Assembly: GCA_038522945.1 (NCBI GenBank)
Contig: JBCBJV010000009.1
Span: forward strand, 1 to 64,000
From: MED-G105 sp038522945
GTDB taxonomy: Bacteria; Pseudomonadota; Alphaproteobacteria; Caulobacterales; Parvularculaceae
Direction of reading: 5' to 3'
Length of the DNA stretch: 64,000 nt
This document shows, one piece after another, positions 51,622-60,608 of the stretch (position 1 is its first letter; each line of letters opens with the position of its first letter). The notes under the pieces are model-generated. The model made no database searches, had not been told where the DNA came from, and worked only from the letters and a program-made list of their open reading frames with translations. Made by a program: the position numbers and the translations under genes.

Positions 51622-53778
51622 ATGCCCATAGAGTCATTTGTCGTTCTCCTGCCTTTATTTGGGGCCATGCTCGCCATGCCTCTCAGCCGCGCGAGCAACG
51701 CCCGGTCAGCGGAAATTCTAACAACGACATTTGTCGGTCTTGCTGCAGTTTATGCGTGGGTCCTGTTCTTTGATGTGGCGCTGGGCGGCAACACTAGGGC
51801 ACCCAAAGTATTCACCTGGATCTCCTCGGGCGACTTTGTTGCTGAGTGGCGGGTCAGGCTGGATACCTTGTCAGCGACGATGCTTGTCGTAGTAAACTCG
51901 GTCTCTTTTCTGGTTCATGCATATTCCATTGGGTATATGCAGGAAGACGAAGGACGGCCGAGGTTTTTTGCGTACCTTTCCCTTTTTACGTTCGCGATGC
52001 TCTGCCTGGTGACAGCCAACGATTTCCTCCAACTGTTTTTCGGTTGGGAAGGGGTCGGCCTCGCATCTTATTTGCTGATCGGTTTTTGGTTTAAGAAAAA
52101 ATCCGCGAACGATGCTGCCATTAAAGCGTTTGTCGTTAACCGGGTTGGTGACTTCGGTTTCGCGCTTGGCATCTTCTGTGTGTTCTATGTTTTCGGCACC
52201 ATTAACTTCGACGAGGTCTTTGCAATCGTCGCCAGCAACGACGTCGTGCAGCCGTGGCAGGCGTCGTATTCGGGCCCAATTAAAGACCTGACGATTTCTG
52301 TTTTCGGCGGGGAGTTCCATGCGCTGACGACTATTGCGGTGCTGCTCTTCATCGGAGCAATGGGTAAGTCAGCTCAATTCCTTCTGCACACATGGTTGCC
52401 CGACGCGATGGAAGGGCCAACGCCTGTTTCCGCCCTCATTCACGCAGCAACCATGGTGACCGCCGGTGTTTTTCTCGTCTGTCGTTGCTCAATCATATAT
52501 GAGTACGCGCCGGGCGCTGCAGCGTTGGTCACTGTCGTCGGCGCAGTAACAGCGTTCTTTGCGGCAACGGTTGGTCTGTTCCAGGATGATATCAAAAAAA
52601 TCATTGCCTATTCGACCTGTTCGCAGCTCGGCTATATGTTTTTTGCGGCAGGTGTTGGGGCCTACGGCGCTGCCATGTTCCATCTCTTCACGCATGCCTT
52701 CTTCAAGGCCCTTTTGTTCCTTGGCGCCGGAGCGGTTATCCATGGCATGCACCACGAACAAGACATCAAAAAAATGGGCGGGGTCAAAGATCTTCTTCCG
52801 CTTACGCACATTTTCATGATAGTGGGCACAGTCGCTATCACTGGCGTTGGTATTCCTGGGCTAAAACTTTTCGGCGCACCGCTCGGGACTGCCGGTTTCG
52901 TTTCAAAAGACATGATCATCGAGAGTGCGTTTGCGGCCGGAGAAGCGGGGCGGGCTTATGGGTACTTTGCGTTTGTCATGGGGCTAGTCGCAGCGGTCTT
53001 CACAGCATTTTATTCTTGGCGCCTCATTCTTTTGACGTTCTGGGGACCGTCACGGGCACCTGAGCATGTGCGAAAGCATCCCCATGAGGTGCCCAATGCC
53101 ATGCTCATGACGTTGGCGCCTTTGGCGGTTGGGGCGTTGGCAGCGGGCATGGTTTTCTATCCGAACTTTGTTGGCAAAAAGTCAGAGAGCTTCTGGAACG
53201 GGGCGATCTATGAGTCCGTTAGCCATGGCGAAGCGGGTGATCCTCACAACGGTGAAGCTAAAACAGAAGGTCATGCGTCCACTGATGATCATGGTGAAGC
53301 TGGCCACGTCGGAGTTGGTGATGACACTGGTGAAGCCAGCAGCGAAGGACATGGTGAGGAGCACAATGATGCCGGTCATCACGACTTCCCGGTTTGGGTG
53401 CTTTGGGCCCCTTTCGTCGCAATGATCATCGGCACTTCCGGTGCCTTTATTCAGTATGCTGGACAAAACCCGTTGAAGCCCGGCCTGCTCCGAGAAGGCG
53501 GGATGATCTATAGTTTCCTCAAGAACAAATGGTACTTCGACGAAATCTACGATTTCCTATTGGTGCGTCCCGCTCTCGCCTTTGGCCGGTTCCTCTGGAA
53601 AGAGGGCGATGGCAAGACCATTGATGGCGTGGGTCCGGACGGGGTTGCAGCGGCGGTCGCCGTGGGCGCAAAACGAATTGTCAAATTGCAGACCGGCTAC
53701 ATGTATCATTATGCGTTTGCGATGCTCCTTGGGATCGTGATTTTCCTTAGTTATCTCTTGTTGGGGTCAGGGGGCTGA
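51622..53778 (+). CDS. nuoL: NADH-quinone oxidoreductase subunit L
   Basis: 718 residues of the antiporter-like subunit. LFFGWEGVGLASYLLIGFWF and HTWLPDAMEGPTPVSALIHAATM (in part) are its signatures. The C-terminal long helix is included. Between about residues 531 and 590 is a His/Glu/Asp/Gly-rich stretch (HGEAGDPHNGEAK, EGHGEEHNDAGHHDF) in a loop, unlike the rest. Confidence 0.97.
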   Translation: MPIESFVVLLPLFGAMLAMPLSRASNARSAEILTTTFVGLAAVYAWVLFFDVALGGNTRAPKVFTWISSGDFVAEWRVRLDTLSATMLVVVNSVSFLVHAYSIGYMQEDEGRPRFFAYLSLFTFAMLCLVTANDFLQLFFGWEGVGLASYLLIGFWFKKKSANDAAIKAFVVNRVGDFGFALGIFCVFYVFGTINFDEVFAIVASNDVVQPWQASYSGPIKDLTISVFGGEFHALTTIAVLLFIGAMGKSAQFLLHTWLPDAMEGPTPVSALIHAATMVTAGVFLVCRCSIIYEYAPGAAALVTVVGAVTAFFAATVGLFQDDIKKIIAYSTCSQLGYMFFAAGVGAYGAAMFHLFTHAFFKALLFLGAGAVIHGMHHEQDIKKMGGVKDLLPLTHIFMIVGTVAITGVGIPGLKLFGAPLGTAGFVSKDMIIESAFAAGEAGRAYGYFAFVMGLVAAVFTAFYSWRLILLTFWGPSRAPEHVRKHPHEVPNAMLMTLAPLAVGALAAGMVFYPNFVGKKSESFWNGAIYESVSHGEAGDPHNGEAKTEGHASTDDHGEAGHVGVGDDTGEASSEGHGEEHNDAGHHDFPVWVLWAPFVAMIIGTSGAFIQYAGQNPLKPGLLREGGMIYSFLKNKWYFDEIYDFLLVRPALAFGRFLWKEGDGKTIDGVGPDGVAAAVAVGAKRIVKLQTGYMYHYAFAMLLGIVIFLSYLLLGSGG

Positions 53779-53780
53779 TA

Positions 53781-55379
53781 ATGACGGAATCACTCGCAAC
53801 GGCACCTTGGCTATCACTCATCACGTTCTTCCCGCTACTCGGCGCCTTCTTTATTGCACTGCGCAGGACAGGGGCGCGCCGAGACGCCAGTGGCAATATC
53901 GCGACTGTAGAGCAGGAACAGATCGACAGGATCGCCCGCAGCATTGCCCTTAGTTTTACGCTTGGGGTCTTTGTTGTCGCCCTTGTTGTTTATCAGGTTT
54001 TTTATGACCCAACGTTTGCTGGTTATCAGTTGGTCGAACAAGCTGAGTGGCTAGGCGGCGGTGTAAATTACAAGATGGGCGTGGATGGCATATCCGTCCT
54101 ATTTGTTTTGCTTACTGCCTTTTTCATGCCGATTTGCATCCTGGCATCCTGGCACTCGATCACACATCGGGTTGCTGACTATATGATCGCATTTCTGGTG
54201 ATGGAAACGCTCGTGATCGGCGTGTTCTGTGCATTGGACCTTGTGGTTTTTTATCTCTTCTTTGAAGGCAGCCTGATCCCAATGTTCCTGATCATCGGGG
54301 TATGGGGATCAAAAGGGATTAAAGAATTCGCCGGGTACCGACTTTCCAGCAGGGTCTACGCAGCGCTTAAGTTCTTTCTCTATACCTTTCTTGGCTCAGT
54401 ACTCATGCTGGTTGCTATTCTTTGGATCTACAAAGAAGCCGGCACGACCGATGTCCCCACACTGCAGACATATGCGTTTCCTGCAGGCGCCCAGAAATGG
54501 CTCTGGCTAGCTTTTTTTGCGTCATTCGCCGTGAAGATGCCTATGTGGCCGGTTCACACCTGGCTGCCCGACGCTCACGTTCAGGCGCCGACCGCGGGCT
54601 CCGTTATTCTGGCTGCGATCCTTTTGAAAATGGGCGGGTACGGGTTCATTAGGTTCTCATTACCAATGTTCCCTATCGCCAGCGCAGACTTTGCGCCGCT
54701 GGTCTATGCGTTGTCAATTGTCGCTATAATCTATACTTCCCTTGTGGCGCTGGCACAGGAGGATATGAAAAAGCTGATCGCGTATTCCTCTGTGGCTCAT
54801 ATGGGTTTCGTCACTATGGGAATTTTCACTGGAACGACCCAGGGGATCGAAGGCGCGCTCTTCCAGATGATCTCTCACGGTTTCATCTCTGGGGCACTCT
54901 TTTTGTGCGTCGGCGTAGTTTATGATCGGTTGCACACGCGCGAAATCGCGGCCTTTGGTGGGCTCGTCCATCGCATGCCGTTTTATGCATTCTTGTTTCT
55001 CTTCTTCACGATGGGGAATGTTGGCCTTCCGGGTATTTCGGGGTTTGTCGGTGAATTCCTGACCATGGCGGGGGCGTTCAAAGCGAACTCCTGGATCGCC
55101 TTCTTTGCTGCATTCGGGGTGATCTTGTCGGCTGCGTACGGTTTAAGGCTCTTCCGCCAGGTGATGTACGGGGAACTCGTCAAAGAAAACCTGATGGCAA
55201 TCACCGATGTGAATGCTCGCGAACTCGGCATGTTGGTGACGTTGATGGCGTTCGCTCTCTACCTTGGGGTTAATCCGAGCCCGACGCTTTCCGTTTTCGA
55301 GCCATCAGTTGGCGTCTTGCTTGAAAACTACAACAGTGCGCTGGCAGGGACATCCTCTGTTGCTGCGGGAGGCCATTGA
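53781..55379 (+). CDS. nuoM: NADH-quinone oxidoreductase subunit M
   Basis: 532 residues, antiporter-like. FYLFFEGSLIPMFLIIGVWG and HTWLPDAHVQAPTAGSVILAAILLKMGGYG (in part) with AYSSVAHMGFV are diagnostic. It starts 2 bp after the nuoL stop. Confidence 0.97.
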   Translation: MTESLATAPWLSLITFFPLLGAFFIALRRTGARRDASGNIATVEQEQIDRIARSIALSFTLGVFVVALVVYQVFYDPTFAGYQLVEQAEWLGGGVNYKMGVDGISVLFVLLTAFFMPICILASWHSITHRVADYMIAFLVMETLVIGVFCALDLVVFYLFFEGSLIPMFLIIGVWGSKGIKEFAGYRLSSRVYAALKFFLYTFLGSVLMLVAILWIYKEAGTTDVPTLQTYAFPAGAQKWLWLAFFASFAVKMPMWPVHTWLPDAHVQAPTAGSVILAAILLKMGGYGFIRFSLPMFPIASADFAPLVYALSIVAIIYTSLVALAQEDMKKLIAYSSVAHMGFVTMGIFTGTTQGIEGALFQMISHGFISGALFLCVGVVYDRLHTREIAAFGGLVHRMPFYAFLFLFFTMGNVGLPGISGFVGEFLTMAGAFKANSWIAFFAAFGVILSAAYGLRLFRQVMYGELVKENLMAITDVNARELGMLVTLMAFALYLGVNPSPTLSVFEPSVGVLLENYNSALAGTSSVAAGGH

Positions 55380-55382
55380 TCC

Positions 55383-56825
55383 ATGGGGCTTATTGAAACG
55401 CTAAGTTACGTTATTCCAGAGTTGATGCTCGCGCTTGGCGCGATGGCATTACTTACTTTCGGCGTTCTTCAAGGGGATCGCTCCACAGGTACCGTCTCGA
55501 TTGCGAGCATGGGCCTACTGATCGCTGCCGCGCTGGTAGTCATGGCCGGATACGGCGGCGATACGGAGATTTTTGATGGGGCCTTCCGGATCGATGCATT
55601 TTCCGGGTTCTGCAAGATCCTGATTTTTGGTGCAGCGGCAATCGCGATTTTGATGTCTGACAAATACCTCGCTGGTGAACAGCTTGGGCGCTTTGAGTAT
55701 CCGATCTTGATCCTTTTGGCCTCTTTCGGCATGGCGCTGATGGTGTCCGCGAATGATCTAATCGCTCTCTATATGTCTGTCGAAATGCAATCACTCGCTC
55801 TTTACATTCTCGCGGCATTCAACAGGGAGAGTCGCAGATCAACCGAGGCCGGATTAAAATACTTCGTCCTTGGTGCCTTGTCGTCCGGCCTGCTCCTGTA
55901 TGGAGCGTCATTGGTTTATGGGTTTTCCGGGAGCACCTCTTTTGTCGAAATCGCGCGTGTGGCCGCCGCGACGGAAGGAGCGAATGTAGGACTGGTCGTT
56001 GGGCTTGTGTTCCTCATAGCTGGATTAGCGTTCAAGGTATCGGCGGCTCCGTTCCACATGTGGACGCCGGATGTCTATGAAGGGGCGCCGACCCCGGTCA
56101 CGGCGTTCTTCGCAGCTGCGCCTAAGCTCGCCGCCATGGCATTATTCGCTCGAGCACTCGTTTCCCCGTTTCTGGATGTTCACGATCAGTGGCAGCCCGT
56201 GATCGCGATGATCGCTGTAGCGTCCATGGCGATCGGGTCGTTCTCGGCGATTGTTCAGAGCAACATTAAACGCCTAATGGCCTATTCGTCCATCGGCCAT
56301 ATGGGCTTTGCGCTTGTGGGATTGGCTGCAGGCACGAAACAGGGCGTGAGTGCAGTTCTGATCTATATGGCCATCTATCTGGTGATGACGATCGGCACGT
56401 TTGCTTGCATTTTGCTAATGCGGAGGCGGGGCGGCCAGACTGAAAGTCTCGACGACTTATCAGGGCTATCGGAAAGCCAACCGGGGCTTGCCATTCTGTT
56501 CACGGTGCTTTTCTTTTCGCTCGCGGGAGTGCCACCGACTGGTGGTTTTTTTGGCAAGCTCTTTGTGTTCAATGCCGCAGTACAGGCGGACCTGATTTGG
56601 CTCGCAGTGGTCGGCGTTCTCTTGAGTGCTATCGCAGCCTATTACTATCTTCGAGTGATCTGGATCATCTGGTTTAACGAAGCGGGATCGGCCTTTGAGC
56701 GCGAAGCAGGCACGCGACTTGGGGTCATCGCAACCGTTTCTGCACTGATCATGATGCCAATTCTGCTGATTGGCATTGCGCCGCTTCGTGCCGCCGCCGA
56801 CGCTGCGGCGGGCGCCCTTTTTTAA
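55383..56825 (+). CDS. nuoN: NADH-quinone oxidoreductase subunit N
   Basis: 480 residues, third antiporter-like subunit. YMSVEMQSLALYILAAF, FHMWTPDVYEGAPTPVTAFF and AYSSIGHMGFAL mark it. It starts 3 bp after nuoM and ends the complex I genes; birA follows 12 bp later. Confidence 0.97.
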   Translation: MGLIETLSYVIPELMLALGAMALLTFGVLQGDRSTGTVSIASMGLLIAAALVVMAGYGGDTEIFDGAFRIDAFSGFCKILIFGAAAIAILMSDKYLAGEQLGRFEYPILILLASFGMALMVSANDLIALYMSVEMQSLALYILAAFNRESRRSTEAGLKYFVLGALSSGLLLYGASLVYGFSGSTSFVEIARVAAATEGANVGLVVGLVFLIAGLAFKVSAAPFHMWTPDVYEGAPTPVTAFFAAAPKLAAMALFARALVSPFLDVHDQWQPVIAMIAVASMAIGSFSAIVQSNIKRLMAYSSIGHMGFALVGLAAGTKQGVSAVLIYMAIYLVMTIGTFACILLMRRRGGQTESLDDLSGLSESQPGLAILFTVLFFSLAGVPPTGGFFGKLFVFNAAVQADLIWLAVVGVLLSAIAAYYYLRVIWIIWFNEAGSAFEREAGTRLGVIATVSALIMMPILLIGIAPLRAAADAAAGALF

Positions 56826-56837
56826 GGCGCGCCTGAT

Positions 56838-57611
56838 TTGGTTTCACAGCCCGTTCCCACCCAGGCGCCATCCGGCGCGTCAATCGTCTTTTTTGATCAG
56901 TTGGACTCAACGAGCCTGGAAGCTAAGCGCCGGGCGGAAGCGGGCGCACGGGGACCGCTCTGGATTATTGCAGGCGAACAAACTGCCGGCTATGGGCGGC
57001 GAGGGACAGGTTGGACCCACGGCTCCGGGGATTTAGCGGCAACGCTTCTTTTTGAAGAGTCAGCGGACGCCAAAAGGCGGTCTCTACTGACCTATGTCGC
57101 AGCGCTTGCCGTTGCGGAGGGACTTGAAACGTTTCCATTGTCCGAGTCCATTCAGTTCAAATGGCCAAACGATATTTTTCTCGGTGGAGCAAAAACTGGT
57201 GGTCTTCTCATGGAAGCGGTTGGGGAGGCAGACCTTTTTTGCTTCGGGGTGGGGATAAATATCGTAAATCGTCCGACGATTGAGAAGTATGCTACCGCCT
57301 CGCTTACGGACTTTTTCAAAGCTTCCGGCGCTGAAGGGCTCGCTGTGCCAACACCGACGGAATTGCTTGTTTCCATTGATCAGAAACTAGCTTTCTGGCG
57401 TGGTCACTTTAGGCAAAATGGATTTGAGCCAGTGCGTGAGGCCTGGATGAACAGGGCAATCGGCCTCGGCAAACCTGCATCTTTTGCGACCGGCAACGAA
57501 ACTATCGCCGGAACCTTCGACGGTATCGGGGAGGACGGGAGTGCGCTGATGACTACCCCCAACGGGCAATTGCGCTTTTTCGCTGGCCGGCTCACCATCA
57601 AAAGAAAATAA
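56838..57611 (+). CDS. birA: Biotin--[acetyl-CoA-carboxylase] ligase
   Basis: 257 residues. TAGYGRRGTGWTHGSGDLAATL (in part, about 50-69) is the biotinyl-AMP loop and FKWPNDIFLGGAKTGGLLMEA (in part, about 110-128) the catalytic KWPND motif. There is no N-terminal helix-turn-helix, so it is a ligase only. It starts at TTG 56838; no ATG suits better. Its place after nuoN is usual in alphaproteobacteria. Confidence 0.93.
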   Translation: MVSQPVPTQAPSGASIVFFDQLDSTSLEAKRRAEAGARGPLWIIAGEQTAGYGRRGTGWTHGSGDLAATLLFEESADAKRRSLLTYVAALAVAEGLETFPLSESIQFKWPNDIFLGGAKTGGLLMEAVGEADLFCFGVGINIVNRPTIEKYATASLTDFFKASGAEGLAVPTPTELLVSIDQKLAFWRGHFRQNGFEPVREAWMNRAIGLGKPASFATGNETIAGTFDGIGEDGSALMTTPNGQLRFFAGRLTIKRK

Positions 57612-57670
57612 CAGAGACTTTGCCCTGTGAAAGACCGACAGGCAAAGATTAGAAAGGTCGGGTCGTAGCC

Positions 57671-58444
57671 ATGCTTCTGGCAATTGATGTGGGAAACACG
57701 AACTCAGTCATCGCCCTTTGTGAAGGCGACAAGACCCTTGCAACATGGCGAACCTCGACATCATCTTCGCGCACCGCAGATGAATACGCGGTCTGGCTGA
57801 CCCATCTGATGGCCCTCAATGGTTTCAAGATGGAAGACGTCAGTGAATGTGTGATTTCGAATGTGGTGCCGCAGTCGCTCTTTCATCTGAAGAATCTCTC
57901 TCGGCGGTACTTTAATCGCGAGCCATTTGTTGTGACGGCAACGAGCGTCCCCGGTATTGAGGTGCGCATTCCGAAGCCAAGCGAGGCAGGTGCGGATCGT
58001 CTCGTCAATGCAGTCGGGGCATTTGCACACTATGGCGGGCCTGTCGTTGTTGTGGACAGTGGCACTGCTACGAATTTCGATCTGGTGGCAAAAGATGGCG
58101 CATTCATCGGCGGTGTCATCTCGCCGGGCATTAATCTCTCAATGCAGGCGCTTCACGAAGCCGCGGCCCAGTTGCCGCGCATTGCCATCGAGCAGCCTGC
58201 AAAAGTGATTGGGACAGACACAGTGGGTGCCATGCAGTCGGGCGTTTTTTGGGGTTATATCAGCCTCATGGAGGGCCTGATTGAGCGCATCAAGGCGGAG
58301 TTTGCCGAGCCCCTCCAGGTTGTGGCAACCGGTGGCATTGCCTCTCTTTTCGCAGGAGCAACCACGGCGATTGACATATTTGACGGCGATTTGACCATCA
58401 AAGGTCTTGTTGAGATCCACCGACGTATTCAATCCAACAAGTAA
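57671..58444 (+). CDS. coaX: Type III pantothenate kinase
   Basis: 257 residues of the CoaX family. DVGNTNSVIAL (about 5-15) is the phosphate loop, PSEAGADRLVNAVGA (about 98-112) the pantothenate site, and VDSGTATNFD (about 128-137) a further motif. It makes 4'-phosphopantothenate for coenzyme A. It is 59 bp after birA. Confidence 0.95.
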   Translation: MLLAIDVGNTNSVIALCEGDKTLATWRTSTSSSRTADEYAVWLTHLMALNGFKMEDVSECVISNVVPQSLFHLKNLSRRYFNREPFVVTATSVPGIEVRIPKPSEAGADRLVNAVGAFAHYGGPVVVVDSGTATNFDLVAKDGAFIGGVISPGINLSMQALHEAAAQLPRIAIEQPAKVIGTDTVGAMQSGVFWGYISLMEGLIERIKAEFAEPLQVVATGGIASLFAGATTAIDIFDGDLTIKGLVEIHRRIQSNK

Positions 58445-58520
58445 GTATACGCCTGCGGCGCTGACATTTTGTTCGCGCAACAGCGTCGTTTTTCAAAGTT
58501 TGAGTTTTTAAGGAGTGGCA

Positions 58521-60179
58521 ATGGCCAAATCAGAACTGGTTTTCCTCCCGCTTGGAGGGTCCGGTGAAATAGGCATGAACATGAACCTCTACGGACATGG
58601 TCCTGCCAGTGACCGCCAGTGGATCATGATCGATTGCGGCGTCACGTTCGGCGATTTGACAACGCCCGGGATTGACCTGATTTGTCCGGATCCAACCTAT
58701 ATCTTGGAAGAGCGGGACCGATTACTCGGCCTTCTTCTGACCCATGGACATGAAGACCACATCGGCGCGGTGGCCTTGCTCGCGCCGGAACTGGGGTGTC
58801 CGGTTTACGCAACGCCCTTTACCGCACAGCTTGTTGAGCGAAAGTTCGAAGAAGCGGACATCGATGTGGACCTAAGGGTCATCCGCATGGGCTCAAGGTT
58901 TTCGCTCGGACCTTTTGACCTCGAATACATCACGCTGACCCATTCAATCCCGGAACCGAATGCTATCGCAATACGGACCGAATTGGCGAATGTGCTGCAT
59001 ACCGGTGACTGGAAAATTGATCGCACGCCGACACTAGGGCCTGAGACAGACCACGCCGCGCTCCAAGTATTTGCAGAAGAAGACGTTCACACAATTGTCT
59101 GTGATTCAACGAATGTCTTTTCTCCCGGCGAGTCAGGGTCTGAAGAGGGCGTCCGCGCTGCGCTGACTGACCTAATCACTGCCCAAAAGGGCCGCGTTGT
59201 GGTGACAACCTTTGCTTCGAACGTATCCAGAGTGGTATCGATCTGTCAGGCCGCGCAGGCGGCTGACCGAAGCATTTGCCTTCTCGGCCGATCTATGTTG
59301 CGTATTGTTGGCGCGGCTCAAGCCGTTGATCTTATCCCCAGCGATATCTCGTTTGTAGAGCCTAAGGATGCAGGCTACCTGCCACGGGAGCATGTCCTTT
59401 ACCTGTGCACCGGGAGCCAGGGAGAACCTCGTGCGGCTCTGTCGCGCTTAGCGCGAGATGATCACCCGGAGCTTTCAATCAGCGAAGGCGACACGGTGAT
59501 ATTCTCCTCAAAGATTATTCCGGGCAATGAACGCGAGATCTTCGATCTCCAGAACCAACTCGTCGACCTTGGCGCCCAAATTGTAACGGAGAAGGACGCG
59601 CCAATTCATGTTTCCGGCCACCCTAACAGGGATGAGCTCAGTCAAATGTATGATTGGGTCAAGCCAAAGCATGCGATCCCGGTCCATGGCGAAGTTCGTC
59701 ACTTGGAAGAGCACGCTAAGTTTGCACGGACCAAGGGCGTGGCAAAGGCGATTGCGCCTCGCAACGGGACGATGATACGGCTCACCCCCGGTGAACCGGA
59801 AATCATCGATGAGGTTCCCAATGGCCGGTGGTATCTGGACGGCAACATTCTGTTTCCAGATGGTTCTTATCCGGTCAAAGAACGCCGTAAACTCGGATAT
59901 GCTGGCCTTCTGTCCGTTGCGGTGGTCCTTGACAGTCAATGCAGTATTGCAGCGCCAATTCAGGTCTTCGGTGAGGGCGTCCCGCGCGAGACTGACGACG
60001 GCGAGGATTTCATGGCGCTCCTTGAGGAGGCCGCCGAAGACGCCCTGGAACGCCTCTCGCGGGGCAAGCGCGATGACGACCAAACGGTCGAGAATACCGT
60101 TCGGAGAACTGTCCGTACACTCATGAATGAGATCTGGGGCAAACGCCCGCAGGTTCTCGTTCAGCTGTTACGTACCTGA
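58521..60179 (+). CDS. rnj: Ribonuclease J
   Basis: 552 residues of the beta-CASP metallo-beta-lactamase family. HGHEDHIGAV (75-84) binds two zincs; CDSTNVFSPGESGSE and the later HVSGHPNRDELSQMYDWVKPKHAIPVHGE (in part) are RNase J signatures. It matures and degrades RNA with endo- and 5'-exonuclease activity. ATG 58521 with AAGGAG is preferred over GTG 58515. Confidence 0.95.
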   Translation: MAKSELVFLPLGGSGEIGMNMNLYGHGPASDRQWIMIDCGVTFGDLTTPGIDLICPDPTYILEERDRLLGLLLTHGHEDHIGAVALLAPELGCPVYATPFTAQLVERKFEEADIDVDLRVIRMGSRFSLGPFDLEYITLTHSIPEPNAIAIRTELANVLHTGDWKIDRTPTLGPETDHAALQVFAEEDVHTIVCDSTNVFSPGESGSEEGVRAALTDLITAQKGRVVVTTFASNVSRVVSICQAAQAADRSICLLGRSMLRIVGAAQAVDLIPSDISFVEPKDAGYLPREHVLYLCTGSQGEPRAALSRLARDDHPELSISEGDTVIFSSKIIPGNEREIFDLQNQLVDLGAQIVTEKDAPIHVSGHPNRDELSQMYDWVKPKHAIPVHGEVRHLEEHAKFARTKGVAKAIAPRNGTMIRLTPGEPEIIDEVPNGRWYLDGNILFPDGSYPVKERRKLGYAGLLSVAVVLDSQCSIAAPIQVFGEGVPRETDDGEDFMALLEEAAEDALERLSRGKRDDDQTVENTVRRTVRTLMNEIWGKRPQVLVQLLRT

Positions 60180-60195
60180 CGAGAGCTTGTTCAAC

Positions 60196-60450
60196 ATGAA
60201 TATTGCCAGTGCCGTCGTCGTCTTTGTTATTATCTGGTGGTCTGTGTTTTTTGTGGTGTTGCCATTCGGTGTGCGAAGCCGATGGGAAGACGCCGATATC
60301 AATGACGACAAGGTCAAAGGGGCAGATCCAGGCGCGCCTTCGAATCTGAACATGAAACGGAAGCTCTTTCAGACGACAGTAATCAGCACCGTGATCTGGG
60401 TGCCAGTCATCGCGTTTATTGCAAGCGGATTGATTAATTTTCGGGAATAA
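60196..60450 (+). CDS. DUF1467 membrane protein
   Basis: 84 residues with two helices. IIWWSVFFVVLPFGVRSRWE and PNLNMKRK-like SNLNMKRKLFQTT mark DUF1467, a small alphaproteobacterial family of unknown function often next to rnj. ATG 60196 is 16 bp after rnj. Confidence 0.88.
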   Translation: MNIASAVVVFVIIWWSVFFVVLPFGVRSRWEDADINDDKVKGADPGAPSNLNMKRKLFQTTVISTVIWVPVIAFIASGLINFRE

Positions 60451-60608
60451 CGTCAGTCACTTCTTGCGTTATCCTGCGACAAAACCTACTTTGGTGTTGT
60501 AATCTTAAAATTCGGTCTCGACTGGTATTAATCGTCCGTGCGCGGTGCAGAACGCGTGGGCAGATGTGTGTGGCGTGACCGGGCAACGTGACACAAAAGG
60601 GGGCGTGA

